Assembly (NCBI GenBank): GCA_030618475.1 | Contig: JAUXDG010000043.1 | Span: 1-14,595 of the forward strand | DNA from: Gammaproteobacteria bacterium | Lineage (GTDB): Bacteria > Pseudomonadota > Gammaproteobacteria > DSM-19610 | Direction: 5' to 3' | DNA: 14,595 nucleotides | In this document: positions 8,984 through 14,454 of the stretch, in pieces | How the letters are laid out: the number at the start of each line of letters is the position of its first letter | Numbering within the stretch: position 1 is the first letter of the stretch | Program-made: the position numbers and the translations under genes | Notes under the pieces: generated by a model | What the model was told of the DNA's origin: nothing | Seen by the model: only the letters and a program-made list of their open reading frames with translations | The model's database searches: none

Positions 8984-9006
8984 CATTCCGTTGAACTGGC
9001 GGAATG
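8984..9006 (-). other. Perfect hairpin in the leader of cusC
   Basis: CATTCCG and CGGAATG form a perfect 7-bp stem with a 9-base loop, lying 25 bases before the cusC start in the short gap after the CopL-like gene. There is no T-run, so it is not an intrinsic terminator. It could stabilise or process the mRNA, or be a chance palindrome. Confidence 0.4.
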
Positions 9007-9064
9007 CAGGCTCGTTCCCAGCGTGAGAAAGTAAGGAAATCAGGGGCAAGCCCTGCTTATGGCG

Positions 9065-9463
9065 TTAAACGGGGGGGCGGAGCAGGGGCGGATCGGTTCT
9101 GGAAGCGACAAAGGTCGGCTGAAAGATGATACGGGGGTCCGAATGTCTGATATGGTGAAGGCGGATTGCGGTCATCGCGGCGGGCTGTACATGCAAGCTG
9201 ACGCAACCCTGGCTGGAACACTCACCACCCTGGTTACAGTCGTGATCTGAACAGGACGGGCAATGCGAAGCGGCTGAATCCTGACCGGCTCGATGCGCGT
9301 CATGGGCGCCTGCATGGGAACCTGCCTCGGCAGCCAGGTTCATTGTACAGGGCGCGGCGTCAGTGCCAGCCGCGGCAATGCCGGCGGTCATGGCCTGCAG
9401 CGGCGCGATGACCAGCGCCACAGCCAGCCATAGCGCCATCAGGTTTTTCGATAAGTTACGCAT
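9065..9463 (-). CDS. Small secreted Cys/His-rich CopL-like metal-binding protein
   Basis: 132 residues. A signal peptide (MRNLSKNL then a hydrophobic core to about residue 30, AGIAAAG) implies export to the periplasm. The middle holds six cysteines (C39, C68, C71, C76, C82, C87) and many histidines (H50, H54, H57, H67, H74, H91, H103, H104, H107), including CPSC and HDC. The C-terminus ends RTDPPLLRPPV. A hydrophobic leader, a Cys/His-rich centre and a final P-P-x-x-R-P-P are what I recall of CopL-family proteins that head copper-resistance operons; such proteins are tied to copper-responsive expression or binding, but their mechanism is poorly known. It is the first gene of the cus operon, which supports the copper link. 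Its start is fixed by an in-frame stop two codons upstream, yet there is no Shine-Dalgarno sequence before the ATG. The metal it binds is inferred, not shown. Confidence 0.72.
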   Translation of the reverse strand: MRNLSKNLMALWLAVALVIAPLQAMTAGIAAAGTDAAPCTMNLAAEAGSHAGAHDAHRAGQDSAASHCPSCSDHDCNQGGECSSQGCVSLHVQPAAMTAIRLHHIRHSDPRIIFQPTFVASRTDPPLLRPPV

Positions 9464-9500
9464 TGTTCAACAATTTAGGCCTATATCGGCACAGGTGCAA
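9464..9500 (-). promoter_or_regulatory. Candidate promoter and palindrome of the cus operon, very close to the start codon
   Basis: On the minus strand TTGCAC (9495-9500) and TAAATT (9472-9477) are separated by exactly 17 bases. Only eight bases lie between the -10 and the ATG of the CopL-like gene, so transcription should begin within about two bases of the start codon. A perfect palindrome, ATTGTTCAACAAT (9462-9474), covers the -10 edge, the predicted start site and part of the start codon, where a repressor would block initiation. No CusR box or CueR-type dyad was recognised. Confidence 0.45.
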
Positions 9501-9511
9501 GTTTTATGAGC

Positions 9512-9664
9512 TTAACTGCTGTGACTCGCCCGGTTATATCGAAGTTCCTTATCGGTCGCGCGGTTGCGCGCTGTAGCGGTATCCTGTCTGGTATTTTCGC
9601 TGTTGTGGCGATGTGGAAACCAAGCGCTTGCGAAGTGTTCAAAGAACCTGCTGCACTGCAAGCG
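9512..9664 (+). promoter_or_regulatory. Candidate promoter and structured leader of the arsenic operon
   Basis: TTAACT (9512-9517) and TATATC (9535-9540) are spaced 17 bases apart, each matching the consensus at four of six positions; the resulting leader would be about 137 bases. In that leader CAAGCGCTTG (9621-9630) is a perfect palindrome, and its right part CGCTTGC (9625-9631) can pair instead with GCAAGCG (9658-9664), just before the ribosome site GGAG at 9672. Two exclusive pairings are thus possible. No known riboswitch or ArsR operator was recognised. Confidence 0.28.
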
Positions 9665-9683
9665 GCTCGGGGGAGCAGGAATA

Positions 9684-11096
9684 ATGAACGAACGTGATCT
9701 GGTAATTATCGGTGGCGGTGCGGCAGGTCTGGTGGTCGCCAGTGTCGCCTCCCAGTTGGGCCTGAAAGTCACCCTGATCGAAAAGAACGAAAAACTGGGT
9801 GGCGACTGCCTGCATACCGGCTGTGTGCCCAGCAAGACGCTGATACACACCGCCAAAGTCGCTTCACTGATGCGTCGCGGCGGCGAGTTCGGACTGGATG
9901 CGGTTGCGCCAACAGTAGACCTGGGCAAGGTGAATGACCATGTGCAATCGGTGATCGATCAGATCCAGTTGCACGATGACCCGGAACGCTTTCGCGCTTA
10001 CGGCTGCGAGGTGTTATTCGGCCAGGCGGTATTTGTCGACCCCCATACTGTGCGGGTCAACGAGCGGCAGATCCGCGCCCGGCGCCTGGTTGTCGCCACC
10101 GGTTCCACGCCTTTGATACCAGCGATCGAAGGTCTGCAACAAGCGGGCTATATCACCAACGAAAGCCTGTTTTCGTTGCCTGATTTACCGCGGCGTCTGG
10201 TGGTGCTGGGTGGTGGTCCTATCGGACTGGAGATGGCGCAGGCCCTTGCGCGTCTGGGAAGCCGGGTTACCGTGGTGGAACGTCTGCCGCATCTGCTGCC
10301 ACAGGAAGATCCGCAAATTGCGGATCTGTTGCGTGACCTTTTGTTGGACGAAGGCTTAAGCGTGCACACCTCCACCAGTGCCGAACGCGTCAGCCGTCAG
10401 GGCGATACGCGTATCGTCGAGTGCAGTGGTGGTCTGAAACTGGAAGCAGACCTGATACTGGTCGCCGCAGGCCGGCGGCCCGGCGTAGAAGGGCTCGGTC
10501 TGGAGGCTGCCGGCATCGAAACCGGCGCACAGGGCATCCAGGTGGATCGACGCCTGCGCACTTCGCAGAAACATGTCTATGCCTGTGGTGATGTGTGCGG
10601 GCCCTATCCCTTTACCCATATGGCGGAATACCAGGCCGGTATCGTGATCAGCAATGCGGTGTTCCGCTTGCCGAAAAAAACCGACTACCGGGTGGTGCCC
10701 TGGGTGACCTACACCGATCCGGAACTGGCTCGGGTCGGGCTGACCGAACAACAGGCCAGAGACCAGGGCATCGAAGCGACGGTGCTGCACTTCCCGTTCA
10801 GGGATATCGACCGTGCGCTGGCCGAAGTCGAACCCCATGGTATGAGTAAATTCATTACCCACAAAGGCAGACTGCTCGGTGCGACGGTTCTGGGTCCGCA
10901 TGCCGGAGAACTGATTCATGAAGTCGTGCTGGCGATGAAAACCGGTATAAAAATTAGCCAACTGTCGGCGACCATTCACGCCTATCCCACGCTGGCGCAG
11001 ATCCATCGACGAACCGTAAATACCCTGTATGGGAAAAGGCTGTTCAGCGCCACAACCCGGGCTCTGGTACGATGGGTCAATCGCCTGATACCATAA
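9684..11096 (+). CDS. MerA-like FAD-dependent NAD(P)-disulfide oxidoreductase of the arsenosugar operon
   Basis: 470 residues, class I pyridine nucleotide-disulfide oxidoreductase. FAD fold: GGGAAG (10-15). Redox-active pair: C42 and C47 in GGDCLHTGCVPSK. NAD(P) fold: GGGPIG (176-181) with E199 at the end of the second strand, which usually favours NADH. Second FAD contact: YACGDV (299-304). The dimerisation domain covers about 340-470. The motif that carries the His-Glu base in lipoamide dehydrogenase (HPTxxE) reads YPTLAQ here (434-439), so His is Tyr and Glu is Gln, as is usual in mercuric reductase relatives. It has no N-terminal HMA domain and no C-terminal vicinal cysteines, both hallmarks of true MerA, so Hg(II) reduction is doubtful. 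The frame is open upstream to a TTG at 9564, but the ATG at 9684 has a good GGAG ribosome site and starts directly at the FAD strand. It lies 3 bases before arsS, so it is probably an operon partner; its substrate is unknown. Confidence 0.9.
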   Translation: MNERDLVIIGGGAAGLVVASVASQLGLKVTLIEKNEKLGGDCLHTGCVPSKTLIHTAKVASLMRRGGEFGLDAVAPTVDLGKVNDHVQSVIDQIQLHDDPERFRAYGCEVLFGQAVFVDPHTVRVNERQIRARRLVVATGSTPLIPAIEGLQQAGYITNESLFSLPDLPRRLVVLGGGPIGLEMAQALARLGSRVTVVERLPHLLPQEDPQIADLLRDLLLDEGLSVHTSTSAERVSRQGDTRIVECSGGLKLEADLILVAAGRRPGVEGLGLEAAGIETGAQGIQVDRRLRTSQKHVYACGDVCGPYPFTHMAEYQAGIVISNAVFRLPKKTDYRVVPWVTYTDPELARVGLTEQQARDQGIEATVLHFPFRDIDRALAEVEPHGMSKFITHKGRLLGATVLGPHAGELIHEVVLAMKTGIKISQLSATIHAYPTLAQIHRRTVNTLYGKRLFSATTRALVRWVNRLIP

Positions 11097-11099
11097 AGT

Positions 11100-12062
11100 A
11101 TGCACGCCACTCTGCCACTACTGGAATCCACCGATTTTCCGCCCATCAGGCGCAGTCGGCTGCAAACGCTGCAAGTCAACCTGGGTTACCGTTGCAACCA
11201 GTCGTGCCTGCACTGTCATGTCAATGCGGGCCCGCATCGTCGCGAGCAGATGGCGCGCGAAACCATTGACGAGATCATCGCTTTCCTGCAAGAGTCGGGG
11301 ATTAAATCACTGGATGTCACCGGCGGGGCCCCCGAATTGCACCCGGATTTCCGCCTGCTGGTGGAATCGGTGCGCCGCCTGGGTGTGCACCTTACAGACC
11401 GCTGTAACCTTACCATTCTCAATGAACCCGGTTTCGACGACATGGCCGATTTTCTGGCTCGGAACCAGGTGGAAATCGTGGCTTCATTGCCCTGCTATCT
11501 CGAAGAAAACGTCGAGTCACAGCGTGGCAAGGGTGTGTATGCGTCGAGCATCAAGGCGTTACAGAAACTCAACGCCCTCGGCTACGGACGGCCGGGCAGC
11601 GGTCTGGTTTTGAACCTGATGTTCAACCCGGCCGGCGCGGTTTTACCGCCCCCACAACAGCAACTTGAAGCCGATTACAGGTGCGAACTCGGTAAACGCG
11701 CCGGTATTGTCTTCAACCAGCTGTTTGTCCTCGCCAACATGCCTATCCAGCGGTTTGGCAGTACGCTGGTATCCAGCGGGCAGTTCGACCAGTACATGCA
11801 ACTTCTCAAGTCGGCCCACCAGGACGCCAATCTCGATACCGTCATGTGCCGTTCCCTGATCAGCGTGGACTGGCAGGGTTATGTGTATGATTGTGATTTC
11901 AACCAGATGCTGGATTTACCCCTGCAACAGTTTCGACAGCCGCGTGTACAACTCCGAGAGCTCACAGCGACCGAGCTGGAAAACCGGCCAGTCGTGGTCG
12001 CCGATCACTGTTATGGCTGTACGGCTGGGCAGGGCAGCAGTTGCGCCGGCGCGCTGGGGTGA
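11100..12062 (+). CDS. arsS: ArsS, arsenosugar biosynthesis radical SAM protein
   Basis: 320 residues, soluble. The radical SAM cluster motif is C32-x3-C36-x2-C39 (RCNQSCLHCHVNAGP), followed by VTGGAPEL (73-80), the SAM-binding segment in this family. A C-terminal cysteine-rich region contains C250, C265 (YDCDFNQML), C304, C307 and C315 (HCYGCTAGQGSSC), probably holding a further iron-sulfur cluster. These motifs match TIGR04167/ArsS. In the known pathway ArsS adds a 5'-deoxyadenosyl radical from SAM to dimethylarsenic made by ArsM, giving the precursor of arsenosugars. Some family members are selenoproteins; this one has only cysteines and no in-frame UGA. The start is forced: the stop of the oxidoreductase is in the same frame two codons upstream, so ATG at 11100 is the only good choice. 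There is no clear ribosome site, so coupling to the upstream gene is likely. Confidence 0.94.
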   Translation: MHATLPLLESTDFPPIRRSRLQTLQVNLGYRCNQSCLHCHVNAGPHRREQMARETIDEIIAFLQESGIKSLDVTGGAPELHPDFRLLVESVRRLGVHLTDRCNLTILNEPGFDDMADFLARNQVEIVASLPCYLEENVESQRGKGVYASSIKALQKLNALGYGRPGSGLVLNLMFNPAGAVLPPPQQQLEADYRCELGKRAGIVFNQLFVLANMPIQRFGSTLVSSGQFDQYMQLLKSAHQDANLDTVMCRSLISVDWQGYVYDCDFNQMLDLPLQQFRQPRVQLRELTATELENRPVVVADHCYGCTAGQGSSCAGALG

Positions 12063-12068
12063 GTGGTT

Positions 12069-12752
12069 ATGCTGCAGCTGTCGATCATTATTCCCGCACT
12101 CAACGAAGCCGGCTGTATCCGCGACATCCTGCGGCAGCTGCAAGCACTGCGCGCGCAGGGCCACGAAATCATCCTGGTCGACGGCGGCAGCTGTGATGAA
12201 ACGATCGCCCTGGCACAAGCACTGGTCGATCAGCTGTTGCCGGCGCCGGCAGGCCGGGCCCTGCAGATGAACGTCGGGGCTAAGGCGGCAAGCGGTCAGG
12301 TGTTCTGGTTTCTGCACGCGGATACCCGGGTGCCGGATAAGGCAGCGCGTCTCATCACCGAAGCTTTGCAGCAGGCGGGCAGCTGGGGTCGTTTTGATGT
12401 GCGCTTATCCGGAGACAAACTTTTATTGCGGCTGGTTGAACGCATGATGAACTGGCGTTCCCGCTTTACCGGGGTCGCCAGCGGGGACCAGGGCATGTTC
12501 GTTACCCGCGAGCTGTTTGAACGCGTCGGCGGTTTTGCAGAGTTGCCGCTGATGGAAGACATCGACCTGAGCCGGCGCCTGAAAAGGGAACAGTGGCCGG
12601 TGTGTTTGCGGGACACATTGACAACGTCGAGCCGGCGCTGGGAGCAGAAGGGGGTTTTGCGTACTATTGCGCTGATGTGGTATCTGCGACTGGCCTATTT
12701 CCTGGGTGTTTCACCGGCACGCCTGGCGATGCGTTATGACCAGGCAGCCTGA
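12069..12752 (+). CDS. TIGR04283-family glycosyltransferase 2 (rSAM/selenodomain-associated transferase 2)
   Basis: 227 residues, GT-A fold glycosyltransferase family 2. It starts with SIIIPALNEAG (5-15), then ILVDGGSCDET (35-45) for nucleotide binding, the metal-binding FLHADTR (81-87), VASGDQGMFV (136-145) and MEDIDLSRRLK (162-172), which carries the likely catalytic acidic residue. A hydrophobic C-terminal helix (about 198-215) may touch the membrane. Members of TIGR04283 commonly sit beside ArsS and are annotated as arsenosugar biosynthesis glycosyltransferases, but the donor sugar and acceptor are not established. A GTG at 12063 is in frame but abuts the GGTGAG ribosome site; the ATG at 12069 has it at a suitable distance. 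It lies 6 bases after arsS and overlaps the next gene by 17 bases, so the genes are one transcription unit. Confidence 0.92.
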   Translation: MLQLSIIIPALNEAGCIRDILRQLQALRAQGHEIILVDGGSCDETIALAQALVDQLLPAPAGRALQMNVGAKAASGQVFWFLHADTRVPDKAARLITEALQQAGSWGRFDVRLSGDKLLLRLVERMMNWRSRFTGVASGDQGMFVTRELFERVGGFAELPLMEDIDLSRRLKREQWPVCLRDTLTTSSRRWEQKGVLRTIALMWYLRLAYFLGVSPARLAMRYDQAA

Positions 12753-13425
12753 CTACCAGTACCCGGACGGCCGGATCCTGGTGTTTGCCAAGGCGCCCGT
12801 GCCAGGTGAGGTGAAAACCCGCCTCGCTGCACATATCGGCAAACAGGCAGCGGCGCAGCTGTATGAACAACTGGTGCGTGATACGGTCGGTCTGGTGGCA
12901 GGGGCGAGACTGGCACCGGTTGAATTGCACGTCGCTTCACAAAGCCGCCACCCATTGTTCGTTTCGCTCGCCGACAGACAGTCGGTTGAGGTAAGGCTTC
13001 AAACCGGGGGCGATCTTGGTCTGCGCATGTACAATGCGGTAAAGTCCGCACTGCGGACAGCTGATTTTGCATTGTTGATCGGCACCGACTGTCCGGCGAT
13101 GAGCGCAGCTTACCTGCAACGCGCCTGTCAGCAGCTGGATGCCGGTAGCGCTGTTGTGCTGGGTCCCGCGGAAGACGGCGGCTATGTCCTGATTGGTGCG
13201 CGCAGGTGCGATGAGCGCCTGTTTACGGATATCCCCTGGAGCAGTGATCGGGTACTGCAGCTGACCCGTGCACGGCTGCAGGCGCTGAAACTGCCGTACG
13301 AGGAACTCGACACTTTATGGGATCTCGACAGGCTCGAAGATCTCAGACGCTGGCGGACAACTGTAAGCGATTGCACCGAAGGCGTGGGTAAGTTTGCCGG
13401 TATAAGCCTTCGGGACACGCTGTGA
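12736..13425 (+). CDS. TIGR04282/DUF2064-family transferase (rSAM/selenodomain-associated transferase 1)
   Basis: 229 residues, a GT-A-like nucleotide-sugar or nucleotidyl transferase fold. The family signature FAKAPVPGEVKTRL lies at 17-30, the metal-binding IGTDCP at 115-120, and GPAEDGGYVLIG at 143-154; WDLDRLEDL (195-203) is the usual end of the family. About 20 more residues follow, and the segment GKFAGISLRD (218-227) is coded by the left arm of an inverted repeat, so the tail is probably an add-on. The frame is open to a GTG at 12706, but the ATG at 12736 gives the normal family length. It overlaps the end of the preceding gene by 17 bases. TIGR04282 and TIGR04283 genes usually travel together with arsS; the reaction is not established and a role in making the arsenosugar side chain is inferred. 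Confidence 0.9.
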   Translation: MTRQPDYQYPDGRILVFAKAPVPGEVKTRLAAHIGKQAAAQLYEQLVRDTVGLVAGARLAPVELHVASQSRHPLFVSLADRQSVEVRLQTGGDLGLRMYNAVKSALRTADFALLIGTDCPAMSAAYLQRACQQLDAGSAVVLGPAEDGGYVLIGARRCDERLFTDIPWSSDRVLQLTRARLQALKLPYEELDTLWDLDRLEDLRRWRTTVSDCTEGVGKFAGISLRDTL

Positions 13426-13497
13426 ATACATCCCTGTACGCTCGACGGCCGCGTCCATGCGGCCGACGGTCCCGAAACCTTATGCCGGCAAACTTAC
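13388..13497. repeat. 110-bp inverted-repeat element (29-bp arms, 26/29 matching) overlapping the end of the TIGR04282 gene
   Basis: The left arm 13388-13416 and right arm 13469-13497 are reverse complements at 26 of 29 positions (one mismatch would be a G-U pair in RNA). The 52-base spacer contains a second hairpin, CGGCCGC/GCGGCCG with a 6-base loop (13446-13465). The left arm is inside the coding sequence and the stop codon lies in the spacer. No T-run follows, so this is not a plain intrinsic terminator. It looks like a small non-autonomous palindromic element or a strong RNA fold between the operon and arsM. No clear target-site duplication was found. Confidence 0.8.
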
Positions 13498-13517
13498 GTA
13501 CTCATCAGTACATGGAG
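13498..13517 (+). promoter_or_regulatory. Short palindrome and ribosome site of arsM
   Basis: GTACTCATCAGTAC (13498-13511) is an inverted repeat with 5-bp arms and a 4-base loop. It directly follows the larger inverted repeat and precedes the GGAG ribosome site (13514-13517), which is 10 bases from the ATG. A stem here could partly hide or present the ribosome site, or be an operator half. No -35/-10 pair for a separate arsM promoter was convincing. Confidence 0.3.
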
Positions 13518-13527
13518 TAGCAAAGAC

Positions 13528-14331
13528 ATGAACCAGACAAAAGCCGATGAAATCCGGCAGCGCGTACGCTCGGCCTACAGCGAGGTCGCCGAGGCCAGTG
13601 ACAGCGGCGGCTGTTGTGGCGAAGCCAGCTCCTGCTGCGGGGTATCAGACGAGGTGCAGATCAATGCCTTGATATCAACACGGCTCGGTTATACCCAGGA
13701 GGAGCTCGACAAGGCACCGGAAGGCGCCGATATGGGATTGGGCTGCGGCAATCCGCGTGCCATTGCCAGCCTCAAGAGCGGCGAAGTGGTCCTGGACCTC
13801 GGCAGCGGGGGGGGATTCGACGCTTTTCTGGCCGCACAGGAAGTCGGCGAGAACGGCCGTGTTATCGGTATCGATATGACGCCGGCCATGATCAGCAAGG
13901 CGCGTAACAATGCTGAAAAGGCTCGATTCAGCAACGTGGAATTCCGGCTGGGAGAAATTGAATACCTGCCTGTTGCGGACAACTGTGTCGATGTCATTAT
14001 TTCCAACTGCGTCATCAACCTCTCACCGGACAAGGCCGGGGTATTCCGCGAAGCCTACCGGGTACTGAAAACCGGAGGCCGGCTTGCCATTTCCGACGTG
14101 GTAGCCAGTACCGACTTGCCCGAAACCCTGCGCCATGACCCTGACCTGCATTCCGCCTGTGTGTCAGGTGCCTCCACGATCGATGAATTGCAATCCGTAT
14201 TGGCCGAGGCCGGCTTTTCCGATATCCGCATTCAGCCCAAAGATGAGTCCCGGGAATTCATCAAGGACTGGGCGCCTGGCAGCGGGGTTGAGGATTACGT
14301 TATTGCTGCCGTGATCGAGGCGCGCAAATAA
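13528..14331 (+). CDS. arsM: ArsM, arsenite S-adenosylmethionine methyltransferase
   Basis: 267 residues, soluble class I methyltransferase. The SAM-binding motif is VLDLGSGGGFD (88-98), with GIDMTPAMI (114-122) contacting the cofactor. The three conserved cysteines that hold As(III) in this family are C73 (GLGCGNP), C161 (ISNCVINL) and C211 (SACVSGAS); the spacing of the last two (50) equals that of C174/C224 in the algal enzyme as I recall it. An N-terminal segment carries two vicinal pairs, C29-C30 and C36-C37, common in bacterial ArsM. It methylates arsenite stepwise to mono- and dimethylarsenic, the substrate that ArsS needs. The ATG is preceded by GGAG at 10 bases. It follows the TIGR04282 gene by 102 bases filled with a large inverted repeat, so it may be read through at lower level or have its own promoter. 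Confidence 0.95.
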   Translation: MNQTKADEIRQRVRSAYSEVAEASDSGGCCGEASSCCGVSDEVQINALISTRLGYTQEELDKAPEGADMGLGCGNPRAIASLKSGEVVLDLGSGGGFDAFLAAQEVGENGRVIGIDMTPAMISKARNNAEKARFSNVEFRLGEIEYLPVADNCVDVIISNCVINLSPDKAGVFREAYRVLKTGGRLAISDVVASTDLPETLRHDPDLHSACVSGASTIDELQSVLAEAGFSDIRIQPKDESREFIKDWAPGSGVEDYVIAAVIEARK

Positions 14332-14415
14332 TCAACCCGACAGCCTTTTCACTGCTATTCCGGTGGAACCTCTAAATGGCTTTTCCCCTGCTCGGGTGAG
14401 TAGAATGTACGTGAA
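14332..14415. other. Short non-coding stretch after arsM
   Basis: No gene, strong hairpin or T-run terminator is seen in these bases. A distant 6-bp pairing of ACCCGA with TCGGGT (about 50 bases apart) is too weak to name. Confidence 0.4.
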
Positions 14416-14434
14416 GGGCCGAATTCATTCGGCC
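14416..14434. repeat. REP-like palindrome, copy 1
   Basis: GGCCGAATTCATTCGGCC (14417-14434) is an 8-bp perfect stem with a 2-base loop. Together with the G at 14416 it is the reverse complement of 14512-14530 at 17 of 19 bases. The two differences lie at positions that pair with each other, so both copies stay perfect palindromes. Confidence 0.75.
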
Positions 14435-14454
14435 ACTAATGATTGGAGACAAGG

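Noticed and set aside
9478..9492. GCC/GGC dyad around GATATA in the cus promoter as a MerR/CueR-type operator
   Set aside because: The spacer is 17 bases, not the 19 or 20 of MerR-type promoters, and only three bases per half match.
9564..9683. Forty extra N-terminal codons of the oxidoreductase from a TTG
   Set aside because: The added residues do not resemble the family, and the ATG at 9684 has a good ribosome site directly before the FAD-binding strand.
10356..11105. A 249-codon minus-strand frame inside the oxidoreductase gene
   Set aside because: Antisense shadow of a gene with clear FAD, NAD and redox motifs; no family features of its own.
11100..12062. Selenocysteine version of ArsS
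   Set aside because: No in-frame UGA occurs before the terminal stop and all conserved positions seen are Cys codons.
14417..14434. Hairpin after arsM as an intrinsic terminator
   Set aside because: No T-run follows on either strand, and a related inverted copy lies nearby, so a repeat element is more likely.
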